Source of the DNA: Ridgeia piscesae
Taxonomy: Eukaryota > Annelida > Polychaeta > Sabellida > Siboglinidae
Length of the DNA stretch: 64,000 nucleotides
NCBI GenBank assembly: GCA_025642075.2
Contig: JAODUO010000542.1
Span: 1-64,000, forward strand
Reading direction: 5' to 3'
The notes beneath the pieces were generated by a model, which worked only from the letters and a program-made list of their open reading frames with translations, made no database searches and was not told the origin of the DNA. The first letter of the stretch is position 1; the number at the start of each line of letters is the position of its first letter. The position numbers and the translations under genes are program-made. Shown piece after piece: positions 52,991 through 64,000 of the stretch.

Positions 52991-55805
52991 AACAAGCCTT
53001 CGTATCTTAAATTGCAACCCCAAAATGTAGTGATGACATAGAGAGTAAAAAAAATTATAATAGGCATATACATTAATCTTTCACAAAATGATAATGCAAA
53101 TATACACATAATATTAAAGTTAATACAAGTGTGCATACACCTATTACCCAATGTTGTGATTAATATAAACAAAGTAAAAATGTTGACGTCAGTGGCTCTC
53201 ATTAAGACTTACAGTCGCTATTGTAGGAGTTCATAGGTTAGGAAAAACTCCCTCGATACTGACCCAAAGTTCCTTTTATATTACACACTCCTTTGCGTAT
53301 GCACAGGCTAATGTGTTTGAGGTTGTGTGATTGTTTACTGTTGGTGTTTGCGATAATTCAAATATGCAAGTACAATGAAAGCATTTAATCAATTTCCTGT
53401 TGTCTATTGCTAGGTGTTGATGGCTACCTTGCCAGGAAGTTGAAGCAGCAGTCAGAATTTGGCGCATGGGTAAGACGTTACATCAGACCAGACACATGGC
53501 CCAGAGCACTAGTTGGCATTCACACACTGCCTGTTATGTGAACGTCAGTGAATGCGATTCGTGATGAGTAAAAGTAATTGAGATGTAACATAAATTTACT
53601 ACAACAATGTACTTTGTTACAAATGCACTGTATTATGTTGTAACCAAGTACTGTCAGAGTAGTTTGATTGGTTGACTTGAATATATTTATTCTAAGACAA
53701 TACTGGATTCACTTTTATTCCTCTTATTTTAAGGACACTGCCTTGCATCTTTAATTTCAGCTTGACGTTGTGGTGGACAATATTGGCCGCGGCATGATTT
53801 GGTGTCGACTTTACCATGTAAGTCTTCACTCTGCTGTGATGCAATCCTACTTTGTTCTTGCTCGCTGGAGCTGGACCTACATGGGTGATGGGGTACATGT
53901 ACACTATTGTTGTATAGCTTGTTCTGTTCCAAGAGCCCTGTTTACATGAGAACCTTCTTTGTCAACCTCACAAGTGACATACTTTCCAAGTCTTCCAATA
54001 TTTATGACTGTTCATTTGCACCAACTAGGATACATATAGGATACACAAGTATTCACATTTGCATTGTATTTCTATTTATCAGTGTGGAGCACGGTGACCC
54101 AGTCAGCATATGTGACTAGAGTGCCAGGTTTTCAATCTAGAAAACACAGGTTCGAATATTGTGCTGTACACCTGTAGTGTGAAACCCTGGGAAAGGTGGT
54201 TATTTCTGTGTTGCTCCAGTTGACTCAACTACATGTTCTACGTGTATTACCCTCTATTACTATTACAGTTTGGCTTCCTGGTGGCAGCGTTGGAATGGCT
54301 CACGTTTGTCTGTACACATCAGTGTTATTCAGAATGGAAAACGCCACCCGCTGAAGCTCCTGTCCTTGTGAAAGCTGTCATGGCACATAGTGAGTAATCA
54401 CTGCTTGTTGCAAGGTGCAGTTGCAAAGTATATAGATGAATTACTAATCTGTTTTCGTTGACTTCTGGAGGAAACCACTTTACTAAATAGATCATACTGT
54501 TTCTGTGCATCTTTTATGGTTCAAACATTTTTGTGAGCTGTATATTCAAATTTAGGCAGATATTTTACTCATCTGTTTTTGTTGACATTTGAAGTTCAAA
54601 GGCTGAAAAGTAAATAAACTTATTAAGTAAAGCCCACTATTTCTATGCATCTTTTGGATATGGTTAAAACCTTTTGTTAGCTTTACATTCAACTTGCTAA
54701 CATTGTTTAAGGATTAATAAACACATTTTGGTGGGCTGTATGCCTTCAGATGTTTACTCTTATAAGAACATTGTATTACAACTAAGGAACATCTACATAG
54801 CTATGTAGAACTGTAGGACAAACTACAAGGAGTATTCAACCAGAACGCAGGTTGCTTGGAATTAATTTCTCGTATGTATCCTGCAAGTATGATGTTGACC
54901 ATACTGTTGTTTGCTTCAGATTTCAAGAGCCTGTGGGGGTTTATTGCAGTGGGAAGCTTGCACGTCCTACCACTGTGGCTGTATTGTCACTACTCGGGCG
55001 TGTTCATTGATATCTTCATTCCCATGTCTCTTCAGTACGTCGGCATTGGACTGCTTGCATCCGGCCGCTCACTCTGTATGCTGGTGGAGGTATGTCTGAC
55101 TGACTGACTGACTGACTGACTGACTGTGTCTGTCTGTCTGTCTGTCTGTCTGTCTGACTGACTGACTGACTGACTGTCTGTCTGCGTCTGTCTGATGACT
55201 GACTGACTGACTGACTGACTGACTGACTGACTGACACTGACTGACTGACTGACTGACTGACTGACTGACTGACTGACTGACTGACTGACTGACTGACGTC
55301 AAGTGAAATATGTGACATACATCTACAATACTTCACATGACAATGACAGCTTGCTGTCAGAAGCGGTTAGTCTCATAATTCGACCATGGCTGCACTGCAT
55401 ATACCATGGTAGTGATTACAGTATACACTTTCTAAATTGCACTATTATTTTGGGATATCCATCATGCAAGATAACATGGTCTTTGCATATATGTGTCTGA
55501 CATGCGGCAGGAAAACTATAAAAAAAATCATGTTACAATTGCAAAGTATCTAAAAACCACGAGTCTGCCAGACTCTGCTTTCATGTGAATGTTTTCTTTA
55601 TCCGAGATAGGATTTTGCTTTTCTGAGACCCGCCATACATGTATAATACATGAAGCAACAATGAAAGTACTCAAAAAAGTTTTTAAATCGTATGGCTCTT
55701 GTATTTCAGCTCTGGTTCGTCTACAATCACATCTTGTGTCTGCTTAACGAAGAGGCACGTGCTGCCGTCTCACGGACAAACAAAGAACTACAGGCCAATC
55801 ACTGA
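50308..55805 (+). CDS. CDP-alcohol phosphatidyltransferase, CDIPT (phosphatidylinositol synthase)-like
   Basis: An integral membrane enzyme of the class that joins a CDP-activated lipid or alcohol to an alcohol acceptor, in the ER in this family. Seven exons: 50308-50356, 50715-50813, 53414-53469, 53761-53817, 54269-54389, 54920-55089, 55710-55805, all GT-AG, give 215 residues; human CDIPT is close to this length. The full signature D..DG..AR........G...D...D is present (D49, D52-G53, A56-R57, G66, D70, D74). The N terminus YIPNVIDYLRFV resembles YVPNLIGYARIV of CDIPT. Downstream are hydrophobic segments and a polar C terminus. Inositol as acceptor is inferred; the C-terminal half is diverged, so an invertebrate paralogue with another acceptor is possible. 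The ATG at 50308 follows an in-frame TAA. Confidence 0.85.
50715..50813 (+). CDS. CDIPT-like exon 2
   Basis: 99 nt, phase 1 to 1. It encodes DYLRFVLVLMSWVTYYSHPF, the first membrane segment, and SISLD, the first Asp of the catalytic motif. A second, very similar acceptor lies at 50472 (see findings). Confidence 0.8.
50950..52918. mobile_element. hAT-like non-autonomous transposon, copy B with internal insertion
   Basis: Same family as 44158-45599: the same ends, the same TACTCGTACTCGAG subterminal motifs and internal similarity over most of its length. Flanked by ATATATAT on both sides (8 bp; the right copy merges into an (AT)n tract). Bases 51755-52258 are absent from copy A, so a second element of about 504 bp has inserted. 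It lies in intron 2 of the CDIPT-like gene. Confidence 0.85.
53414..53469 (+). CDS. CDIPT-like exon 3: catalytic motif
   Basis: 56 nt, phase 1 to 0. GVDGYLARKLKQQSEFGAW contains DG..AR........G of the CDP-alcohol phosphatidyltransferase signature. Confidence 0.9.
53761..53817 (+). CDS. CDIPT-like exon 4: end of catalytic motif
   Basis: 57 nt, phase 0. LDVVVDNIGRGMIWCRLYH supplies the last two catalytic Asp residues (D70, D74). Confidence 0.9.
54269..54389 (+). CDS. CDIPT-like exon 5
   Basis: 121 nt, phase 0 to 1. It encodes FGFLVAALEWLTFVCTHQ, a membrane segment, and the luminal/cytosolic loop YSEWKTPPAEAPVLVKAVMA. Confidence 0.86.
54920..55089 (+). CDS. CDIPT-like exon 6
   Basis: 170 nt, phase 1 to 0. 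It encodes NFKSLWGFIAVGSLHVLPLW, IDIFIPMSLQYVGIGLLASG and RSLCMLVE: two hydrophobic spans. The donor sits at the edge of a (CTGA/CTGT)n tract. Confidence 0.86.
55095..55298. repeat. (CTGA)/(CTGT) tetranucleotide repeat
   Basis: Starts 6 bp after the exon 6 donor of the CDIPT-like gene, so the donor context itself borders the repeat. Confidence 0.93.
55710..55805 (+). CDS. CDIPT-like exon 7 and stop
   Basis: 96 nt. LWFVYNHILCLLNEEARAAV followed by a polar end, RTNKELQANH, and TGA. It has a hydrophobic start and charged tail like the C terminus of CDIPT. Confidence 0.85.
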   Translation, partial: LWFVYNHILCLLNEEARAAVSRTNKELQANH

Positions 55806-56039
55806 CGTACTCACCACGTGTCATACATGTGTACAGTGTATACAGCCTGAAACGGAGATTGTTTGGTTTAAGAAACGGGGTGTGTGCAATTGCAACGTCG
55901 AGCTGAAACTCACGTTGACATTTACCAAAACCTTCCTCTTCTCATTTCAAGTGGAACTCTACCATCAACGCATTGATCAACTATACCTCATGCGTTCGCG
56001 GCCCATATCACACCGAGCAGACGCAAGCCCAGTAGCAGA

Positions 56040-56058
56040 CGACGACAACAACAACAAT

Positions 56059-56113
<55 letters not shown>
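56040..56113. repeat. (AAC)n trinucleotide repeat
   Basis: About 24 units, 235 bp past the CDIPT-like stop, possibly in its 3' UTR. Confidence 0.93.
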
Positions 56114-56229
56114 TAAGATGTTTCATGGACACATCATTCGAGAGAACTCGCAAGCAGCTCAGATCATAAACATGTGATTACATATTATAACAACGTGAAA
56201 TCCCAGCGTATTGTCTCGGCAACCGGGAC

Positions 56230-56480
56230 AGTTGTCCACGTATGTTGGGATGGCTTCGCGTTTAGTAGGATAGGTTCCCGTTTGCTGGGATGGCATATGT
56301 ATTAGGATGGGTCTATGTGGGGTGGGTTCATGTTTATTATTATGGGTCCACGTTTGGGCCGGGGTTGATCCACGTTTGTTAGTATGTGTCCACGTTTGTT
56401 AGGGTGGGTCCACGTTTGACTACATGGGTCCGTTTGTTAGGGTGGGTTCACGTCTAGGGTTGCATGGGACAGTCTGTTAC
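56230..56480. repeat. Degenerate ~20-bp minisatellite
   Basis: Diverged units of GGGTCCACGTTTGTTAGG. Confidence 0.65.
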
Positions 56481-56489
56481 TGTAGGTGC

Positions 56490-58230
56490 ACAAGTGGTGG
56501 TAAAATGTCACAACGGGCCCATGTGTAGGGTGACCAGCTGTGCACAGCGTCCCAGAAGCAGGAAGGATTGTGTGGTGGCAAGACGGAGTATTTGATCATT
56601 AAGTCACATATCAAATTGGGGATAGGTCAACTGTGATAAAGAGTGCCGCCTTGGGGACTATCATAATGTCATACGAAATCTATTTTCAGCTCTGCATTCA
56701 TTTGCTGATATTAGTGTAGCAGTTCAACTTGTCGATTCGTGCGTTTTTTTACGATGAAACGTATATTTAGACATTTATTATTATAAGCATTGGTAGTATT
56801 TTGTGATCTCATCAACTGCATGGCATGGCATGTGTGATTTCGTAATTACACGTATATACAGAGGTAGGTTTACTACTAGAACATGCGTAGAACATTACGA
56901 TGTGTGCAGTTTTGTGATTTGATAAGTATTTATTATTTCTTTACGAATATAGACATCTAGATATGCCATGTACGCAGTGGTCACAATTCCACGTAAAACT
57001 GCAAAACGAACTGTATCAGGAACATAGACTCGTATTATAATTTAGAGTACGTGAAACTGAGAAGACGTTCGCAATTCGCAAAACGAAATATGAATTATTG
57101 CGAAAATTGTGCGACAATTCAGAAAACAACTAATGTTGTTTATGGCGAATTATGCGAACGCATTCGGCAATAACAAATGACTTAAGTACTTGCTACCTTT
57201 CTATCAATTGCACTACTACAATGATTCCTTAACCACGAATATCTACATGGCCAGCAGCTCTGTATCATCCCTGAAGAATTGTCTACATCCACCGTCTAAT
57301 GGACTACGTTTAGAATAAAAGAGGCAGACAAGAAAGGGAATAAGTGCTACGAGGTCCACAAGCCTCGCTTCCAACCGGAACCTGTTACACCCACATACTG
57401 CATTATTAGTTCCCGAATCACACATGACGTGTATACGTTATCTTCGTTCACGGAGATCTGCAATGTTGATTTTCTCATCTTCTCGCATATGTCTACTGGC
57501 GCCTAGACTTGACAGCTGTCTCCCACGTATCCTCGCCATACACCGCCAACCGTAACCAACGTCGATGTATGTGACGTCATTACGTCTCGCTTTCGCCGTA
57601 GATTATAAACGGAAGTCGGTAAACGCACATTTACGTGAAATAGTAGCCGCTGGTCTACCAACACATTTCTTCTTCTTCCATCGTGTTAGAGGATTTTCTG
57701 TAGGTAAATAAAACTAAAATAGTTTTAGACACGTAAAAAATGAAAAAAATAGCAGGTTCTACACAGCGAAACCTTCAAACATGCACTTTTTTGTGTCGTC
57801 CTTATATTTAATGTACTTTGTATTTATATTTTATGTATATTTGTACCGTGTTTTATATTAAACAAAATCAATCAATAAAAAAACTGCTCCCGAAGGAATG
57901 CCGTCGTGTGGCAAACAATAACTGACCCGTATCCAAACGGTGCTGAAATCTGGGACACCCACTGCAAGAATGACATTGACCGCCTAGGGTGGGTACAGGC
58001 ATAGAACAGCACGCTTTATCACCCAAAATGTCTTCTACACCTCCTTGACCCCTTGTGGGGTGGGGGTTATATGCCACATTCACTGTCTCCTCTGCTTCCC
58101 TTCTGTGTTCCTTCCATGCTCCCCACTTCTCTGCGAACGTCGCCGTTCAGGCCGGTCCTCCTTTAATCTCTTTTCAGGTTGTCTTCCTAACTGAGCTTCT
58201 TTCTTCCACTTCTCCGTCTATCACCCTCGT
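56490..58230. other. Intergenic region between CDIPT-like and Ly6 genes
   Basis: No supported gene. AT-rich 3'-end-like sequence near 57780-57880. Confidence 0.45.
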
Positions 58231-58510
58231 GTGCTTTTCAAGCTATTTTCGGCAGTCTTTCGTCCCCCATTCGTTGTGCATGCCCTGTCAATGTCGTTCT
58301 GCTTCCAACTACGTTCTTTTTCATGCTAATCTCCTCTCTCAATTCCTCCATCTTCCTTCTATCCTCTCGCATTACTCTACATATTCTTTTCAATCTTTTG
58401 ACCTTGTCCCGAGTTGGTATCCGATTAATATGTCCTGGTCGAAAAACTAAAAACACGTTGCTGCTGTTCAAGCATGCGATTAGGGTGACACAACGTTGTC
58501 TCACATCGAT
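58230..58510 (-). mobile_element. Possible retrotransposon C-terminal remnant
   Basis: A minus-strand frame reads REDRRKMEELREEI and LTGHAQRMGDERLPKIA; the GH..RM.DERLPK pattern is common at the C terminus of LINE reverse transcriptase polyproteins. No other domain is visible. Low certainty. Confidence 0.35.
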
Positions 58511-58894
58511 TGCTCTAAAATTAATGGCAATATCTTAATTAAACCGAGATTGCTTAATCCCTTGGCTTTGTCGATCTCGCCTTTGAACTTCATCTTCGAG
58601 CATATTGGCCCATGAGAAGTCATTATTATTATTATTATAAAATAATGTTGTCCTATTTATAATTTCTTCATTAGCGAAGTAATAAGAAAGACAGACAGTG
58701 CACGTGTGGGCCATTTTACTCGGCGCGACTGCTGCTTCGGCCGGGTGTAAATAGCCGTGTACCAGCTGGTGTAGTCGGCAGCTGTGGTACACAGTTGCAC
58801 ACACTGTTGCAACTATCGCGTTTGACGGCGACTGTACGAGTTGGGGGTATTACTATTACAGGAGTACAATCGGCGAATTCGGACACATGTACAA

Positions 58895-59027
58895 ATGACG
58901 GATAAAATGATAACTGTGTGGAGATGTGTTATACACTGTTGGGTTGGTTTCACCATATGCCAGTGTACATTTGAGGTCGGTAAGTATGGACTATCTATTA
59001 TTGTAATTTACTACGATTGATATAATG

Positions 59028-59081
<54 letters not shown>

Positions 59082-59114
59082 TATATATATATATATAATA
59101 TATATAATATATGT

Positions 59115-59205
<91 letters not shown>

Positions 59206-59235
59206 TAATATTATATATAATATTGTTTAACGATA

Positions 59236-59267
<32 letters not shown>

Positions 59268-59525
59268 GTAGTACGTTTGCGAATCTATCAGTTGTACACA
59301 TATCGTGCTGAAAGTTGATATGTGACCTAGCTGGCCGACATGATTGGTTCGTAGATTTTTTAAAGACATCGTATTATAAAATAGTACGTTCTCTGTTTGA
59401 ACGGTACGTTCACGTACATTAATTAATCCCTGGTGCTCTATTGTGTACATATGATTGGTGTACACACACACTCGCACGCACGCACAGTCGCACGCACACG
59501 CACACGCACACGCACACGCACACGC

Positions 59526-59561
<36 letters not shown>

Positions 59562-59947
59562 TCCTAGGCAGAATGTTACAACGTATGCATACCTACACCA
59601 CGCAGGAGACCATAATGTGAACACAAGAGTTGATCTCTGGTAGGCCTAATCTAATAACCCACTACAGACGGACCGGACATGTTCCATCGCTACTGCTTCG
59701 TCTGTTCCGGGGCCGTTTGCTTAACCAACCCACGTGATCCGCACGTGTTGCCGGGCCGAGTCAAGTGTCACGAAGTCGACGAATACTGTATGACACAAGT
59801 TCGCTACATTGTCAAGAACGAATCGCTGGGTATGTTCTTCGCTATGGTTATGTTGTAGTTCCTAACTACATTCTATATCTGCAATGTTGTATTGTTTGAA
59901 ATCCGAGAGGATTCGTCAGGAGGTTCAACACGCCTCCCATGTTTGTG

Positions 59948-60007
<60 letters not shown>

Positions 60008-60785
60008 ATTCGTCCAATATTTACAGTGCGACTGACAAGTGAAATCAAGATAATCACATCGGTGTTCGATTGATCATGTCAGCCAGTGATGTACCGTGTA
60101 AAGCGGTCACTGTATTTTCACAGAAATCGGGGTTCGAATCAACTTCGCACCCATACAGTTTATACAGATATAGGTAGAAGTATGTTCTCCTAGGATCATG
60201 CTTTGACGTAACACTAGGAAGGGCATTGCCGTTCATACATGGCCGTGCTGGGCCCCACTTCGATTCCAAGTAATTCCACTTCCAGTGTCTCTGTGTTCAA
60301 AAGGACATAACCGGGCGTTGTCTGCAGACGACTACACGGCCACGTCTGTGAGCCGTGCATGCGCCAAGACGTACTTGGGGAACTTGTGTAGACGAGACTG
60401 GCTCGGCGCACCACACATCACGTGCATATCGACATGTGATCGCGACTTGTGCAACTGCGACTCGCGAAGTCCTCCGCCGGCCATGTTCGAGGGAGGCAAA
60501 GTGGCGTTCGAGTCTCCGAGGAACGCGCTCTTCTACTTCAGCGACTACGCGTCGTGTAAAGCGGCAAACGACGGACGCAGCGTTGGCGGGAAGCAGCCGA
60601 GAGCGCAGCAGACGGCAAAGTATACACTGGACGGTCGACGCAGACACATAGATGGAGGTCGACGTCGACTCGTTAACACGTCAGCCAAGAACTCCACCCT
60701 ATATGGGAATGTTTGTAATATTTGTTGTAACTGTTTACCTAACTTCATAATAAATATTCATAATAAGAAATCAGCTTTCGTGTAG
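58895..60785 (+). CDS. Secreted Ly6/uPAR three-finger-fold protein
   Basis: Three exons (58895-58979, 59668-59829, 60328-60785; phases 1 and 1) give 234 residues. A hydrophobic leader with Cys (MITVWRCVIHCWVGFTICQC) is followed by a cysteine pattern of the Ly6/uPAR fold: C38-x2-C41, C46, C62, C69, C94 in VSRACAK, C103, C115, C119 and the closing C124-N125 (CDRDLCN). It resembles invertebrate sleepless/quiver-type Ly6 proteins, which modulate channels or cell-surface receptors; the exact role is unknown. After the domain comes an Arg-rich, Cys-bearing 105-residue extension without a clear GPI-anchor signal, which is unusual. AATAAA lies at 60749-60754, inside the last codons, so the 3' end may be mis-modelled. 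Confidence 0.75.
59025..59270. repeat. (AT)n tract in Ly6 intron 1
   Basis: About 245 bp of imperfect AT. Smaller AT tracts occur at 77-132, 19515-19619 and 52919-52986. Confidence 0.93.
59463..59560. repeat. (CGCA)/(CACG)/(AC) repeat in Ly6 intron 1
   Basis: Alternating purine-pyrimidine repeat; a similar (GT)/(GTGC) repeat is at 59944-60007 in the next intron and another at 17101-17175 in CPD intron 17. Confidence 0.92.
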
Positions 60786-61183
60786 TGAGTTAGCAAAAAC
60801 CTCCGAATTAACATAACCCCTCAAGAAAACGTCCACAGGTGGCAGAACCAAATTCATAACATATTCCGTTGTCTGAGCCGGAACTTCAGCGCAACTCCTC
60901 TTCCGCTTTCGCGCAGTCCGATAATCGGATCTTGCCACAGAAGAACGGGGTTTGGAGGTGAGTTTGCTGTTGATTTTTGGCCGCATTTTATCCACGGAAT
61001 GGTGAAGTTAATATAAATAAATATAATTCATGTACATTCGAACACTACAAGAACTGACGACATCGACACCATGGTGAAATCCAGCATGATCTAACAAAGC
61101 GCGTCAAGCGTAGCTAAGGCAATCCACAAGCCACTAAATCGAGGATATCGACACCAACACGAGCCTGATACGAAAGACGAGAC

Positions 61184-61850
61184 ATGGCGGAAGACGTAGA
61201 TAAACAACGAATAGAATACGCAGAAATATCCAAGACCATCAAAACGAAAGCAAGAGAGGACATCAGGAAATACAACCAAGAGATCATACGAGAAACGATC
61301 ATGGCATCAAAGAGCCTGAAGAAAGTCCGAAAAACGCAGAAGTTAGACCAAGACAGACTGATCACACTCCTGCATGGACAAATAGGGTATAGAGAAATCC
61401 ATGATCAACATAAGATCATAGAACGAATAGAGGAATTCTACACCGAGCTATGCGACAGTGAACAGAGTACCATAATCCAAAATGACACAAAAGAGGTACC
61501 AGAGATAACATCAGGGGGGTGGAAGCGGCGCTACGATATATGAAGAATGGAACAGCAACAGGCAACGATCGTATAAATATCGATACATTGAAAGCAGGAG
61601 AAGAAACCATCTCGAAGACATGTAATTGCTAAGCTGAAAACCAAATGCTTTTTACAATCAGAAAGACGAATAACGATGTCGTTAAAGAATTATGATAATC
61701 TTCAAGAATGGAAATAAGAAATACCTCAAGAATTACAGACCGACATGTCTACTATCAAATATCTAAAAATTACTCACGAAAATACCAACGAAAATACTAG
61801 AGAAGACACTCGACGAAAACCAGCCACGAGAGCAAGCTGGATTAAGTAGC
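61184..61850 (+). mobile_element. RTE-type non-LTR retrotransposon fragment (decayed)
   Basis: Open stretch 61184-61543 encodes IRKYNQEIIRETIMASKSLK and KLDQDRLITLLHG, then EEFYTELCDSE, the region between endonuclease and reverse transcriptase in RTE LINEs. After a frameshift near 61520 further pieces follow: ALRYMKNGTATGNDRINIDT, LKAGEETISK, then remnants of KKDLKNYRP and ENQPREQAG motifs in shifting frames. Both ends are missing and several frameshifts make it inactive. Confidence 0.75.
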
Positions 61851-61869
61851 GGGAGTTATCTAAAATTGC

Positions 61870-63246
61870 CTATTAGTCATAAAAGAGGTGTGGAAATTAC
61901 GTGTTTTTCAATGATGTCACATCGTTTATTTTATGCATTAAGTAACATTTATAAATATACGCACGCAGAAACGTGCCGTCTAGCGGTATTTTGTGTAAAG
62001 CTAACTTTTTGTAACGATTTTACGGTATCGCTGGGCGGCTGAAGAAGTACTCGAGAACTGCGCGTTTGTTTTGTGAATTTTCTTCGTTAGAGGAATGCAA
62101 GAGATTAAATTTTATAACATAGTGTATGCATATGTATGTAAGGTATGTGAGAAGAAGTTTGGCGGCTGTTGGTGGTCGTTTTCGTGGTTAGGTCATTCAA
62201 ATCGGGTCGTCTAGCATCCGCGCTGTGTCGGTGACTGTCCCAACGGCAACGGCAACGAATCCACTGAACCACTGTTTCAGTTCTGCTCGATTCAAAGGTT
62301 AACAAGAAGGCATCTTACTGATACTGTCTTTCACTGTACTGTTACTACAAGCGTATGAGGAACAGTGTGGCATATTGCTGTCGCGATTTCGTTGTAAATC
62401 GACGTAAGGCACTTTTAACGAACCGCTTGGCTCTGTTGTGCCAGCTGAACAAACAGACGACACCGTGACGTATTACTTTTCCAAAATGCAGATAGAAACG
62501 GGATTTTGATTGGTTGTATCGAACAAGATGGGCATGTTCATGCTGTCGATGATTTAGCCAGATTTACCCACTTTAACACCACTTTCTGAGGAAACTACTA
62601 ATACGAAAAATTGATTGTAGATGCAAAATGGTTAGTTTGTGTAAACTCTTTTAGGTGCATAACACCAAACCGTTGCCTTTTCCCCTTTAAATAGGGATTT
62701 TATCTAGCACTGTGTCAAGTAGTGCCTATACAAAATAAAATGAAATATGACAAATAATTGTATCATATATAGAAAATGTTCTTTAAAATGATAAATAACA
62801 ATTATTATGTTCATCTGATAAATAAATAATATATCTCAGTTGTCCTTTAAAATAATAGATTATCTATTTAAAAATGATTATGTTAAGTTAGTAAGTAAAT
62901 AATTGTATCTAAAAGGTTCTTTAAAATTAAACATTCTCTATTTACAAATTATTATGTTAAGCTAATAAATAAATAAATAAATAAATATTATAACGTCTAA
63001 AATGTTATTTAAAGTTAAAATATATTTAAAATTGAATGCGTCCAAATTATATAAAATTTATTAAATATTATATTAAAAATAATATTACAAATTATATTTA
63101 TAATTATTAAGTTTAGATTTCACAATAAAAGAATATTTGAGATGGTGAGTGGTTTTCTTCGTTCTACAAGAGAACTCCCATCGATCGAATTCACGAGCTT
63201 TCATGAAGTATATAAATACGGAGAAAACAACAACAGATTTGGAGTC

Positions 63247-63294
<48 letters not shown>

Positions 63295-63540
63295 CAGTGA
63301 GAGAAAATTGAGGCAAAGAAAGAAAAGACTAAGAAAAGACCACAGTTATCAAACTATAGAGAAGATACCCTAAACGTTGCGTGGAACAACCTGTCGCTTG
63401 GATCCAATTCCATCTTCATTACTGCAGAAGTTTATCAACGCCATATTACTAGCTTAGATGCAACTCATCAACAACTAAAATACAAACACAAAATGCATGC
63501 TAGATGGCGAAATACATTTAGCTAACCCACTCGGAAATAT
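61870..63540. other. Intergenic or intronic AT-rich region
   Basis: No recognised exon; AAAT-type repeats near 62965-62990 and the (GA)n tract at 63250. Confidence 0.45.
63250..63292. repeat. (GA)n microsatellite
   Basis: About 42 bp of pure GA. Confidence 0.9.
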
Positions 63541-63629
63541 CTCGCGGAACAGTTTGTGAATGACTGTCATAGACTATCGTATGATTTCATTGGTATGTGG
63601 TCTATGTTATTACATCGCCAAATATTTAC

Positions 63630-63743
63630 TTGTCACGCAGTGCGTTCCTTTGTAACAGGCGACACAGAGACACGTGTACGAGTTGACAGCGTCAGTGCAC
63701 GTTGCTCCATTTCTACAAGGACTGCTGGCACATTCGTTGACAT
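63630..63743 (-). CDS. Calcium-binding EGF-like exon (partial gene at window edge)
   Basis: A 114-nt exon, phase 1 to 1, flanked by TGCAG and GTAAAT. It reads [19 protein letters not shown] and [18 protein letters not shown]: six-Cys EGF spacing with the calcium-binding N-E and N-S-Y residues. Symmetrical 1-1 EGF exons are typical of fibrillin-, Notch- or fibropellin-like proteins. The rest of the gene is not visible; other exons would lie beyond the right edge or in unrecognised small exons to the left. A VACYKG in place of the usual VAGY/VPGY adds a seventh Cys. Confidence 0.7.
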
Positions 63744-64000
63744 CTGCAACATAAATATTGTAAATATAATTGTGGAAGAACAAGACCTTAGATACTTGCT
63801 GATGTACAAATACTAGGGATTGTCTTCCTGCAAGTGGGAAAGTGAGAAGGAAAGGGGAGGGGGTGAAGGGTATGATGTAAGCGTGGAAGTAATAACACTG
63901 GTGATATGTAGAGAAAGGACTGTGGGTGAGAGAGGAGGGAAGACAACAGGTGATCAGGTAGAGATGGGGCGTGGGAGAGTGAGGAAGGGGGACGGACGAA

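Noticed and set aside
55016..55336. Ser-Gln-Val repeat protein on the minus strand
   Set aside because: Translation of the (CTGA)n tetranucleotide tract.
55699..56169. 156-codon frame with polyasparagine
   Set aside because: Shadow frame over exon 7 of the CDIPT-like gene that runs into the (AAC)n repeat; the real frame stops at 55805.
58895..60785. Secreted three-finger venom-type protein
   Set aside because: The fold alone does not indicate this; the long basic extension and VSRACAK/CDRDLCN pattern fit endogenous invertebrate Ly6 proteins better.

Overview
This is a eukaryotic (metazoan) nuclear window. It has spliced genes with GT-AG introns, tRNA-derived SINEs, hAT-like MITEs, Penelope and RTE retroelement fragments, and very large micro- and minisatellites. 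There are no bacterial operons and no CRISPR array. The main gene is a carboxypeptidase D (CPD) with four carboxypeptidase units, only the first two with intact catalytic residues. From memory a similar four-unit CPD is known in the gastropod Aplysia, so a mollusc or another lophotrochozoan is the best guess. That is inference, not proof.

Layout. Positions 1-8700 hold no gene I can support. There are odd homopolymer-rich sequences in the first 1.8 kb, a few isolated exon-like stretches, an (AC)n tract and a (GA)n tract. Positions 9273-48157 (minus strand) are one CPD gene of about 24 coding exons spanning 39 kb. From 5' to 3' it encodes a signal peptide, an active unit I whose catalytic core sits in one 853-nt exon, a dibasic site plus a Ser/Thr/Pro-rich linker, an active unit II, degenerate units III and IV, and a final exon with a membrane/tail-like sequence whose frame is broken in this assembly. 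Its introns carry at least seven tandem arrays. Two of these are built from copies of the gene's own exon-intron junctions (splice acceptor of exon 9, splice donor of exon 22).

Positions 48158-50307 are a head-to-head intergenic region with a SINE, a 26-bp minisatellite and an (AC)n tract. Positions 50308-55805 (plus strand) are a complete seven-exon gene for a 215-residue CDP-alcohol phosphatidyltransferase, similar in length and start to phosphatidylinositol synthase (CDIPT). Positions 58895-60785 (plus) are a three-exon gene for a secreted Ly6/uPAR three-finger-fold protein. Positions 61184-61850 are an RTE-type LINE fragment. Positions 63630-63743 (minus) are a single calcium-binding EGF exon, presumably the edge of a gene continuing past the window.

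How the genes relate. CPD removes C-terminal Lys/Arg from peptides and proteins in the trans-Golgi/secretory route. The phosphatidyltransferase is an ER membrane lipid enzyme, and the Ly6 protein is probably extracellular. I see no evidence that they form one pathway. The neighbourhood looks like ordinary animal gene order expanded by repeats.
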